From: an uncultured Bacilli bacterium
Lineage (GTDB): Bacteria > Bacillota_I > Bacilli_A > RF39 > UBA660
NCBI GenBank assembly: GCA_947632255.1
Contig: CANROL010000067.1
Location: forward strand, 1-6,601
Length of the DNA: 6,601 nucleotides
Direction: 5' to 3'
Both the position numbers and the translations under genes were made by a program. The notes below the pieces were generated by a model. It was given only the letters and a program-made list of their open reading frames with translations, searched no databases and was not told the DNA's origin. Below, piece after piece: positions 1 to 5,613 of this stretch (its first letter is position 1; each line of letters opens with the position of its first letter).

Positions 1-132
1 TTAGATTATAAAAAAGAAGGTTTAATAACAGGTTTAGGTTCATACTTTTTTAAACTAGCAGGTAGTGTTATTTTATATGGTATATTAAGTGCATTTGTTT
101 TAGTGATTGTGAAGGTGATTATAGGTGGCTAG
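1..132 (+). CDS. spoVAC: Stage V sporulation protein AC, C-terminal fragment (5' end outside window)
   Basis: The first 43 codons read in frame 1 and stop at TAG 130-132; the start lies upstream of the window. The visible tail is hydrophobic, with a Gly-rich stretch (GLGSYFF), then KLAGSVILYG, then a final membrane helix. It resembles the SpoVAC C-terminus, where a G-x-GA-x-MF and AGPV-x-x-YG pattern precedes the last transmembrane segment; here Ser replaces the usual Pro. The assignment rests equally on context, because spoVAD and spoVAE follow in canonical order. SpoVAC is an integral membrane protein of the spore inner membrane and is reported to form a mechanosensitive channel for dipicolinic acid release. 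Its end overlaps the GTG start of spoVAD by 8 bp, which implies coupled translation. Only the tail is visible, so intactness of the rest cannot be judged. Confidence 0.85.
   Translation, partial: LDYKKEGLITGLGSYFFKLAGSVILYGILSAFVLVIVKVIIGG
111..120 (+). promoter_or_regulatory. Ribosome binding site that decides the GTG start of spoVAD
   Basis: GAAGGTGATT at 111-120 matches the anti-Shine-Dalgarno complement (GGAGGTGATC) at eight of ten positions. It lies at the right distance upstream of GTG 125. No ATG is available at the conserved N-terminus, so this site supports GTG as the start codon. It sits inside the last codons of spoVAC. Confidence 0.75.
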
Positions 133-1099
133 TAAAAAATTTAATAATGTTTATTTAAAAGATAATTTTTCAATTGTAGGTCCATTAGAAAAAGATGGTT
201 TACTTAATAATTATGATTTAGTCATGGATGATTATTATTATGGAGAAAAGACTTTTGAACAAGCAGAAATTAAAATGCAAAAAGTTGTTTTAGAAAATTT
301 ACTTAATTTAAATAAATTAAATGAAAGTAAAATTGATTTATTACTTGGGGCTGATTTAATAAATCAAGTTAGTATATCAAGTTATAATGCATCTAAGTTT
401 CGTATTCCTTATTTAGGAGTATATAGTGCTTGTGCATCATATGCTGAAGAATTAATAATTGGAGCTACTTTTATAAGTGCTAAATTAGCTAAAAATGTTG
501 TTTGTTTAACAAGTAGTCATAATTTAAATGCGGAAAGACAATTTAGGTATCCAGTGGAATATGGAGCAATCAAAAAACATACAACTACATTTACGACAAC
601 GGGAGCTATTGCCGCGTTAATAACTAATGAAATAACTAATATTAAAATTGAAAGTGCTACGATTGGTAAAGCTATTGATATGGGTATTAATGATGTAAAT
701 AATATGGGGGCTGTTATGGCTCCCGCGGCCGCGGATGTTTTAAATACCCATTTAATAGAAATGAAGCGTAATATTAATTATTATGATGTTATTTTAACAG
801 GTGATTTAGGTTTAGTAGGTCGAGATTTATTTATTGAATTATTAAGAAATGTTTATCATATTGAATTAAAAAAACATATTGATTCAGGTTGTGAAATATT
901 TACTAATAATCAAGAAGTATATGCCGGTGCCAGTGGGCCAGTAGCTCTACCTTTAGTTTTATTTGATAAAGTTCTTAATTGTAAAAAATATAAAAAAATA
1001 TTGATCATAGCAACCGGTTCTTTACAGTCAGTTCAACTTGCTAATCAAAAATTAGGTATACCTGGTATTGCCCATGCCGTTAGTCTGGAGGTTATATAA
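125..1099 (+). CDS. spoVAD: Stage V sporulation protein AD (SpoVAD), dipicolinic acid-binding
   Basis: SpoVAD is a peripheral protein of the spore inner membrane with a thiolase-like fold. It binds dipicolinic acid and works with SpoVAC and SpoVAE in its uptake during sporulation and release at germination. The 324-residue product matches the family (about 335-340 aa) over its whole length. Recognisable blocks are VGPLEKDG (18-25), DDYYYGEKTFEQAE (35-48), LLLGADLINQ (72-81), the thiolase nucleophile-like Cys103 in YSACASYAEE, NAERQFRYPVEYG (135-147), TTTGA (157-161), NNMGAVMAPAAAD (192-204), TGDLGLVGRD (225-234), YAGASGP (266-272) and GIPGIAHAVSLE (311-322). Start is GTG, supported by the site at 111-120 and the homologous N-terminus. 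It overlaps spoVAC by 8 bp and spoVAE by 1 bp. In Bacillus subtilis the operon is driven by the forespore factor SigG; the promoter here would lie upstream of the window. Confidence 0.96.
   Translation: MASKKFNNVYLKDNFSIVGPLEKDGLLNNYDLVMDDYYYGEKTFEQAEIKMQKVVLENLLNLNKLNESKIDLLLGADLINQVSISSYNASKFRIPYLGVYSACASYAEELIIGATFISAKLAKNVVCLTSSHNLNAERQFRYPVEYGAIKKHTTTFTTTGAIAALITNEITNIKIESATIGKAIDMGINDVNNMGAVMAPAAADVLNTHLIEMKRNINYYDVILTGDLGLVGRDLFIELLRNVYHIELKKHIDSGCEIFTNNQEVYAGASGPVALPLVLFDKVLNCKKYKKILIIATGSLQSVQLANQKLGIPGIAHAVSLEVI
723..734 (+). repeat. 12-bp all-GC perfect palindrome inside spoVAD
   Basis: CCGCGGCCGCGG reads identically on both strands and is entirely G/C in a strongly AT-rich window. 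It contains one NotI site (725-732) and two SacII sites (723-728, 729-734). It falls on the conserved Pro-Ala-Ala-Ala-Asp codons of SpoVAD (residues 200-204), so protein constraint at Ala-rich codons partly explains it, although GCT or GCA would also have served. Confidence 0.9.
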
Positions 1100-1449
1100 T
1101 GATATTTTTATATGCATTTTTAGTCGCAGGGAGTTTTTGTGCAATCGGGCAAATTGTTTTAGATAATACCAAATTAACACCGGGGCATGTAACATCTATG
1201 TTTACCGTTTTAGGAGCTATATTAGCTTTCTTTGGAATATATGATAAATTAATTAAAATCGCGGGTGGTGGAGCCTCAAGTATTATTTCTAACTTTGGTT
1301 ATTTACTTTACACGGGAGCTTTAGAAGGTTATAAACAAATGGGGATATTAGGAATATTTACCGGTTTACTCACTAAAGGTGGGGCCGCCATTGTAGGTGC
1401 AGTGGTCTTCGCCGCGATATTAACAATATTTTTTAACCCAAAGGACTAA
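1099..1449 (+). CDS. spoVAE: Stage V sporulation protein AE (SpoVAE, AEb type)
   Basis: This is a 116-residue integral membrane protein of the SpoVA dipicolinic acid channel in the spore inner membrane. The length fits SpoVAEb, the small conserved form found with SpoVAC and SpoVAD in nearly all spore formers. Hydrophobic segments lie at about residues 2-21, 33-48 and 95-113, with a further weakly hydrophobic stretch around 60-90. Conserved features include the loop TPGHV (27-31), the glycine cluster GGGAS (56-60), and FGYLLYTGALEG (66-77). ATG 1099 shares its A with the last base of the spoVAD stop (TAATG) and is preceded by GGAGG at 1087-1091, seven bases upstream, so translation is probably coupled to spoVAD. 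The TAA stop at 1447-1449 lies in the middle of the operon terminator, making this the last gene of the unit. Confidence 0.95.
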   Translation: MIFLYAFLVAGSFCAIGQIVLDNTKLTPGHVTSMFTVLGAILAFFGIYDKLIKIAGGGASSIISNFGYLLYTGALEGYKQMGILGIFTGLLTKGGAAIVGAVVFAAILTIFFNPKD

Positions 1450-1466
1450 TTAGTCCTTTTTATTTG
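1440..1466 (+). terminator. Intrinsic terminator of the spoVA operon
   Basis: A perfect 20-bp palindrome at 1440-1459 folds as an 8-bp stem (AAAGGACT / AGTCCTTT) with an AATT loop, followed by a T-run (TTTTTATTTG to 1466). The spoVAE stop codon lies at the stem-loop boundary, so the last spoVAE codons form the 5' arm. The opposite flank has no T-tract on the minus strand, so it should work only for + strand transcription. Confidence 0.9.
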
Positions 1467-1476
1467 TTTAATTTTT

Positions 1477-1485
1477 TGATATAAT
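1477..1485 (+). promoter_or_regulatory. Extended -10 promoter of the membrane protein-scpAB operon
   Basis: TGATATAAT at 1477-1485 is a perfect extended -10 (TGN plus TATAAT). The 17-bp spacer position (1457-1462) reads TTTTTA inside the terminator T-tract, so the -35 is poor and recognition would rely on the TGN element. Transcription should start near 1492, giving a leader of about 16 nt that carries only a GGGA ribosome site. Confidence 0.75.
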
Positions 1486-1507
1486 GGTTATAGTTGGGAT
1501 TGATAAT

Positions 1508-2446
1508 ATGAGTAAAAAGAAAACAAAAAACTTTAAAATTGAAGATCAAGAATTAACGCCAATTACAGTTGGGCATTTTGAAAGTCGAAAGAAAAGTAGT
1601 TTAGGAATATTTATTATTTTAAGTTTATTTATCTTATTAGTTATATTTTTACCAGAGATAACTGATTATGTTAATGCTTATTTAGATAGTAAAAATAATG
1701 TTGTTAATCCAGGATATCGTCCTAATGATCCAATTGTTATTCCGCCTGGTGATGGGGAGGAAGAAAAAACATATTATACTTATAATGAAAATTTAGTTAT
1801 AAGTGATGATAATATAACTTTAAGTCATATTGTAATTGATAATAGTTTAAAAACTATAAGTTTTGATGTTACTAATAAATCTAGTTCTAGTTTATTAGAT
1901 TTAAATTATTATTTAGAATTATATGATGAAGATCATACTTTATTAGAAAGATTAAAATTAGCTACTAAAGAAAATGTTAGAGCAGGGGAAGAACAAACTT
2001 TAGTTAAAAATATAAGTGATGATTCTTTAAATTTACAAGATTTATCTTTATCTAAATTAGATACTAAGGAATATCCTGTTGTTAGTTTAAATGCTAATAG
2101 TGATGGGGAAGCAACTTTAGTTTGTGAAAATAAACATGAAACTGTTACTTATAAATTTATAAATAATGAATTAAAAGAATTAGCTAGTGATATTAAATAT
2201 TCTTCTTTAGAAGAAGGTTATGCGGATATATATTATAATTATCGAACTTTACTTAATCAATATAATGTTACAAATGGGGTATCGGCAACATTTTTTGAAT
2301 CAACAGATGGTTTTAATGGAGTAATAAATGTTAATTTAGCAAATGCTAGTAGAATGTATATAATAAATGCTGATACTTTTAGTTTAAATACAGAACCTAA
2401 AATAGTTAAATTTGAAATGGAATCTCAAGGTTTTGATTGTAAGTAG
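1508..2446 (+). CDS. Single-pass membrane protein with extracytoplasmic domains, function unknown
   Basis: I do not recognise this 312-residue protein as a named gene. ATG 1508 is chosen because an in-frame ATG at 1484 lies within the -10 box and would not be transcribed; GGGA at 1496-1499 is the modest ribosome site. A basic cytoplasmic segment (MSKKKTKNFK, then SRKK at 26-29) precedes one hydrophobic helix at about 32-48. There is no cleavage or lipobox cysteine, so it should be a signal anchor with the C-terminus outside. A Pro/Gly/acidic linker (66-86) leads to a beta-rich domain (about 93-190) resembling FxLYD-type modules, with LDLNYYLELYDED at 130-142. The last part (about 200-312), starting ATLVCENKHETVTYKF, resembles the DUF1307/YehR lipoprotein-type fold by eye. 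Cys206 and Cys311 could pair. It is the first gene of the scpAB operon and ends 11 bp before scpA. Domain likenesses are low-confidence inference. Confidence 0.85.
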   Translation: MSKKKTKNFKIEDQELTPITVGHFESRKKSSLGIFIILSLFILLVIFLPEITDYVNAYLDSKNNVVNPGYRPNDPIVIPPGDGEEEKTYYTYNENLVISDDNITLSHIVIDNSLKTISFDVTNKSSSSLLDLNYYLELYDEDHTLLERLKLATKENVRAGEEQTLVKNISDDSLNLQDLSLSKLDTKEYPVVSLNANSDGEATLVCENKHETVTYKFINNELKELASDIKYSSLEEGYADIYYNYRTLLNQYNVTNGVSATFFESTDGFNGVINVNLANASRMYIINADTFSLNTEPKIVKFEMESQGFDCK

Positions 2447-2451
2447 GGGGT
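2445..2451 (+). promoter_or_regulatory. Ribosome binding site of scpA overlapping the previous stop codon
   Basis: AGGGGGT differs from the ideal AGGAGGT at one base and includes the last two bases of the preceding TAG stop. It lies 4 bases before ATG 2455 and 7 before ATG 2458. The second spacing is better and gives the usual single-Met N-terminus of ScpA. Confidence 0.65.
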
Positions 2452-2457
2452 ACGATG

Positions 2458-3198
2458 ATGGATTATAAATTTGCCATTAATGATTTTGAGGGTCCTTTAG
2501 ACCTTCTTTTACATTTAGTTAAAACTGCAAAAATGGATATTTATGATATAGATATTCGCATAATTATTGAAGAATATTTAAAATTTATTGAACAAGAAAA
2601 AAATAAAAATATTGATATTGCTTCTTCTTATTTAGTCATGGCTGCCGAATTAATTCATTTAAAAAGTAAAATGTTAATAAATGATGATACAGTTGAAGAA
2701 AATAGTGATGAATTTAGTATTAATAGTGAAGAAGATTTAAAACAAAAAATAATAGAATATGAAAAATATAAAGAATTATGTGCCTGTTTAGAAGAAAAAA
2801 GATTAAAAAGAAATAATTTTTATACTAAAGAACCAATGAGATTAAATGATATTAATTTAGATACTAAAGTTAATTTAGGGGATATTACAATAGATGATTT
2901 AGTTAAAGCTTTAAAAGATTTTAAACAAAGAGAAAAATTTTTAAAACCGCTTAATACTAAGATTACAAAAAGAGAATATAGTGTTGCGGAAAGAATTAAA
3001 GATATTCATAAAATATTAACAGTAAGAGATAAAGTGGAGTTTTTAGAATTATTTCCCGTAGATAATAAAGAATTTTTAATTGTAACTTTTTTAGCTATTT
3101 TAACTATGAGTAAGAATGAAGAAATTAAATTAAATCAAGAAAATAATTTTAAACCTATTATAATTGAAAGAAATAAGTTTAAGAAAAATGGAGGTTAA
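2458..3198 (+). CDS. scpA: Segregation and condensation protein A (ScpA, kleisin)
   Basis: ScpA is the kleisin subunit that bridges the two heads of the SMC dimer and recruits ScpB, forming the bacterial condensin that organises and separates replicated origins. From ATG 2458 the product is 246 aa, close to the usual 240-260. The N-terminal SMC-neck binding domain carries the signature FEGPLDLLLHL (10-20), then DIYDIDI (27-33) and YLVMAAELIHLKSKMLI (58-74). A charged, helix-rich middle (about 85-170) should bind the ScpB dimer. The C-terminal winged helix for the SMC head follows, with YSVAERI (174-180), VEFLELFP (193-200) and VTFLAILTMSKNEEIKLNQ (209-227). ATG 2455, immediately upstream and in frame, is an alternative start adding one Met. 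The last codons contain the ribosome site of scpB, and only 1 bp separates the two genes. Confidence 0.96.
   Translation: MDYKFAINDFEGPLDLLLHLVKTAKMDIYDIDIRIIIEEYLKFIEQEKNKNIDIASSYLVMAAELIHLKSKMLINDDTVEENSDEFSINSEEDLKQKIIEYEKYKELCACLEEKRLKRNNFYTKEPMRLNDINLDTKVNLGDITIDDLVKALKDFKQREKFLKPLNTKITKREYSVAERIKDIHKILTVRDKVEFLELFPVDNKEFLIVTFLAILTMSKNEEIKLNQENNFKPIIIERNKFKKNGG
3190..3194 (+). promoter_or_regulatory. Ribosome binding site that decides the scpB start
   Basis: GGAGG at 3190-3194 lies in the final Gly-Gly codons of scpA, 5 bases before ATG 3200. An in-frame upstream ATG at 3164 and another at 3188 lie before or at this site and would add residues inside scpA that have no counterpart in ScpB proteins, so 3200 is the start. 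Confidence 0.85.
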
Positions 3199-3199
3199 C

Positions 3200-3766
3200 A
3201 TGGATAAATTAGGAATATTAGAAGGTATTTTATTTGTTGTTGGGGATACTTTAAATAATTTATGTGATATTATGAGTATTAATATGGATGAAGCTAAAGA
3301 ATTATTGCTTAAACTTAAGAATAGTTATGAAAGTAAAGATAGAGGAATTAGAATAAGTTATCTAGGAGATGCTTTTAAATTAACAACAAAAGAAGAACAT
3401 AAAGAATATTATCAAAAACTAGTAGATAATCCAGATGCTAATAGTCTTAGTCCTTCAACATTAGAAGTATTAGCTATTATTGCTTATAATGAACCAATTA
3501 CAAGAATTGAAATAGATGAAATGCGAGGAGTACAAAGTGCTTATATTGTAAGAAGATTAGTAGCTAAAGGATTAGTAAAAGAAGCAGGAAAATCTAATTT
3601 ACCAGGAAGACCTAATTTATATCGCACAACTAGGGAATTTTTAGATGCTTTTGGTTTAGCTAGTATTAATGATTTACCGAGAATAGATAAAGATGAAGAA
3701 TCTAATGATGAGACTGATTTATTTACATCTATTTATAAAGAGGAAGAAAATGAAGTGGGAAATTGA
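3200..3766 (+). CDS. scpB: Segregation and condensation protein B (ScpB)
   Basis: ScpB dimerises and wraps around the middle of ScpA, regulating the SMC ATPase cycle in the condensin complex on DNA. From ATG 3200 the product is 188 aa, within the family range of about 180-200. The first winged helix (1-72) includes LGILEGILFVVGD (4-16) and RGIRISYLGDAFKLTT (48-63). The second (about 82-155) carries the strongest signature: LSPSTLEVLAIIAYNEPITR (83-102), EIDEMRGVQSAYIVRRLVAK (104-123), GRPNLYRTTREFLDAFGL (136-153), then INDLP (156-160). A 25-residue acidic tail ends the protein, and its codons overlap the start of the next gene. The gene begins 1 bp after scpA and overlaps the pentapeptide gene by 17 bp, so all three are likely translated from one message. 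Confidence 0.96.
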   Translation: MDKLGILEGILFVVGDTLNNLCDIMSINMDEAKELLLKLKNSYESKDRGIRISYLGDAFKLTTKEEHKEYYQKLVDNPDANSLSPSTLEVLAIIAYNEPITRIEIDEMRGVQSAYIVRRLVAKGLVKEAGKSNLPGRPNLYRTTREFLDAFGLASINDLPRIDKDEESNDETDLFTSIYKEEENEVGN

Positions 3767-4367
3767 TGAAGAATTAGAACAAGGTAAATTTATTGATTAT
3801 GAAGAAATAAATATAATTAGAACTAGTTTTTATAAAGAAAATATTAATAATAAAGTTTTAAAATTTCAAACTTTAAGAGATGTAGTTTTTAAAAATTGCA
3901 TATTTAATAATTTTAATGTCGATAATACTTATTTTATGAGAGTTAAATTTGTTAATTGTGAGTTTTTAAATAGTACGATTAATAATAGTAATTTAAATCA
4001 AGTATTATTTAGTAATTGTAAATTTACTAATATAAGTTTTTTTGAAGATAATATTAATAATTTAAATATAGTAGAAAGTATGATACAGTATTCAAAAATT
4101 GAAAATACAAGTATTGATAATAGTAAATGGGATGGTATTAATTTAAAAGAAAATATATTTAGACATAGTAAGTTTAATAATATAGAATTTTTTAAATGTG
4201 AATTTAATTTAGATAATTTTATTGATGTTCCTTGTTCTAAATGTGATTTTAGAACTAGTCATTTTAAGGGAATAAATATTAATATAGATGATTTAATTTC
4301 ATCTAAGTTAGCTATTATTAATATGATTGAAATATTGAGTGATAAAGGTATTTGTTTAGAAGAATAA
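3750..4367 (+). CDS. Pentapeptide-repeat protein coupled to scpB
   Basis: This 205-residue protein has a strict five-residue periodicity. Every fifth position from Ile32 to Ile177 is a hydrophobic or aromatic residue, apart from Cys162 (F47, F52, V57, F62, F67, F72, I77, L82, F87, F92 and so on). That gives about 30 unbroken repeats and predicts a right-handed quadrilateral beta-helix of roughly seven coils. The position two residues before each centre is mostly small or branched (C, S, T, V, I), as in the family. A helical cap (about 178-205, SSKLAIINMIEIL) ends the chain. There is no signal peptide, so it should be cytoplasmic. ATG 3750 is chosen for the AGAGGA site at 3739-3744; an in-frame ATG at 3693 has no such support and lies deep in scpB. 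Qnr, MfpA and AlbG are pentapeptide proteins of about this size that bind DNA gyrase as DNA mimics, but nothing here proves that role. Clearly a pentapeptide-repeat protein; molecular function unknown. Confidence 0.85.
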   Translation: MKWEIDEELEQGKFIDYEEINIIRTSFYKENINNKVLKFQTLRDVVFKNCIFNNFNVDNTYFMRVKFVNCEFLNSTINNSNLNQVLFSNCKFTNISFFEDNINNLNIVESMIQYSKIENTSIDNSKWDGINLKENIFRHSKFNNIEFFKCEFNLDNFIDVPCSKCDFRTSHFKGININIDDLISSKLAIINMIEILSDKGICLEE

Positions 4368-4495
4368 ATATCAAAGGATTAAAAGTAAAGATGAATTAAA
4401 TACTAAATATAATAGAAATAATATGTAAAGTACTTTAATAAATATAGTAAATAGATAGGGAATTTGGTACAATTTTATTAGAAAGTAGTGAACAA
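4368..4495 (+). other. 128-bp AT-rich intergenic spacer
   Basis: There is no gene here. It holds one supported element, the extended -10 at 4465-4473. A 12-bp AT-rich palindrome (TAAAGTACTTTA, 4426-4437) lacks a stable stem and T-tract, so I see no real terminator for the scpAB operon; read-through into the next gene is possible. A TATAAT at 4408-4413 has no -35 partner and may be chance in such AT-rich DNA. Confidence 0.6.
4465..4473 (+). promoter_or_regulatory. Extended -10 promoter upstream of the glycosyltransferase
   Basis: TGGTACAAT at 4465-4473 is TGN plus a one-mismatch -10 (TACAAT). The 17-bp spacer position reads TAGTAA (4445-4450), a poor -35. Transcription would start near 4480, leaving a leader of about 15-16 nt with only a weak ribosome site (AGTAGTGA, 4484-4491). 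Confidence 0.55.
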
Positions 4496-5575
4496 ATGAA
4501 GATTGTAGTTTTATCATGTAGTACTGGTGGGGGACATAATGCCTGTGGTAGATATATTACTGAAGAATTTAATAAGCAAGGTGTTATTTGTGATTTTGTT
4601 GATTATTTCAGTATAATTGGTAAAAAAGCTTCCAAAATGGCTGAAAAAATATATGTTGGATCAACTAAAGGTAATGGTGTTATTTTTAAAAATGTTTATA
4701 AACTAGGGGAAGTATATAGTAAAACTGGTTTAACTAGTCCAGTGTATGCTTTAAATAAAACAGTAAGAAATAAAGTTTTAAAATTTATTCAAGATAATAA
4801 TTATGATATAGTTATTGCTCCTCATTTGTTTCCGGCGATGGCAGTCTCTGCTTTAAAAGAAGAAGGTTATGATATTAAATTAATTAATGTAGCAACTGAT
4901 TATACTATTATTCCTTTTTGGGAAGAAACTAAACCAGATTATTTTGTTATACCACATGAGTCTTTAAAAGAAGAATTTATAAATAAAGGTTTTAAAGAAG
5001 AAATATTACTTCCTTATGGTATAAGTGTGGCTAGTAGTTTTAATGATTTTCAAAATAATTTAGATTTACCTAAAGATAAAGATATTATTTTAATTACATC
5101 AGGGAGTATGGGCTTTGGGAAAATGAAAGATATTGTTAAAGAAGTGTTAAAAGAAATACCTAATGTTTATGTTGTAGCAATATGCGGTAATAATAAAAAA
5201 TTATATAAAGAATTAAATAAAATAAAAAATCCTAATTTATTAGTAAAAGGTTTTGTTAATAATATGAAAGAATATATGCATGTAAGTAAAGTTATTTTAA
5301 CTAAACCAGGAGGGCTTACAAGTACCGAAGTAGCTATTTTACATAAGCCTTTAGTACATTTAATGCCTATTCCTGGGGTAGAAAATTATAATGCTTCATT
5401 TTTTCAAGATAAAGGGTTAAGTATGGTTTCTAATTCTATTTTGGAAGTTATAGAAAATACAAAAGAACTTTTAGATAATGAAGAAGTTCGTAAGGATATG
5501 ATTAAAAAACAAAAAGAAGTTATAAATGAAAATTCAGCGCAAGATTTAGTAAATTTTGTCATAAAAAGATATTAA
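4496..5575 (+). CDS. UgtP/MGDG synthase-type glycosyltransferase (probable diacylglycerol sugar transferase)
   Basis: A 359-residue GT-B fold enzyme of family GT28, acting at the cytoplasmic face of the membrane. Relatives such as B. subtilis UgtP move glucose from UDP-glucose to diacylglycerol, making membrane glycolipids and the anchor of lipoteichoic acid. The N-terminal MGDG-synthase domain begins MKIVVLSCSTGGGHN, with the glycine loop GGGH at 11-14, followed by NYDIVIAPHLFPA (102-114), VATDYTIIPFW (132-142) and YFVIPHESLKEEFI (149-162). The C-terminal nucleotide-sugar domain contains ILITSGSMGFGKM (198-210), the signature LTKPGGLTSTEV (268-279) with Glu278 placed for the nucleotide ribose, and PLVHLMPIPGVENYNA (285-300). 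No membrane span is visible, as expected for a peripheral enzyme. The exact sugar, acceptor and number of sugars added cannot be read from the sequence. A MurG role is unlikely because the N-terminal domain is of the MGDG-synthase type. The collagen-like gene follows after 38 bp without a visible terminator. Confidence 0.9.
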   Translation: MKIVVLSCSTGGGHNACGRYITEEFNKQGVICDFVDYFSIIGKKASKMAEKIYVGSTKGNGVIFKNVYKLGEVYSKTGLTSPVYALNKTVRNKVLKFIQDNNYDIVIAPHLFPAMAVSALKEEGYDIKLINVATDYTIIPFWEETKPDYFVIPHESLKEEFINKGFKEEILLPYGISVASSFNDFQNNLDLPKDKDIILITSGSMGFGKMKDIVKEVLKEIPNVYVVAICGNNKKLYKELNKIKNPNLLVKGFVNNMKEYMHVSKVILTKPGGLTSTEVAILHKPLVHLMPIPGVENYNASFFQDKGLSMVSNSILEVIENTKELLDNEEVRKDMIKKQKEVINENSAQDLVNFVIKRY

Positions 5576-5613
5576 TTGGATAATTAAATCATAAAATTCT
5601 ATAGGAGGATTTT

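Noticed and set aside
1484..1507. In-frame upstream ATG for the membrane protein
   Set aside because: It overlaps the TATAAT of the extended -10 and has no ribosome site; the transcript would begin downstream of it.
125..3198. Codon-use break between spoVA and scp genes suggesting transfer
   Set aside because: Counting Ala codons in spoVAE and scpA gives about the same share ending in G or C, so no real break is seen.
3164..3199. Longer N-terminus for ScpB from ATG 3164
   Set aside because: It lies inside scpA, upstream of the GGAGG at 3190-3194, and the added 12 residues have no counterpart in ScpB proteins.
3693..3749. Longer N-terminus for the pentapeptide protein from ATG 3693
   Set aside because: These 19 codons are read from within the scpB tail in another frame; ATG 3750 has a proper AGAGGA site and the upstream one does not.
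4360..4428. Short frame-1 reading stretch after the pentapeptide gene, possibly a decayed gene or frameshifted extension
   Set aside because: It has no start codon and is only about 20 codons; Lys/Asn/Tyr-rich reading is expected by chance in such AT-rich DNA.
4426..4437. TAAAGTACTTTA palindrome as terminator of the scpAB operon
   Set aside because: The stem is short and AT-rich with no loop room and no T-tract.
5569..5598. SigE-like sporulation promoter (ATATT, then CATAAAATT) before the collagen-like gene
   Set aside because: The spacing is slightly long and the start point would fall within the AGGAGG ribosome site, leaving no usable leader; AT-rich chance match.
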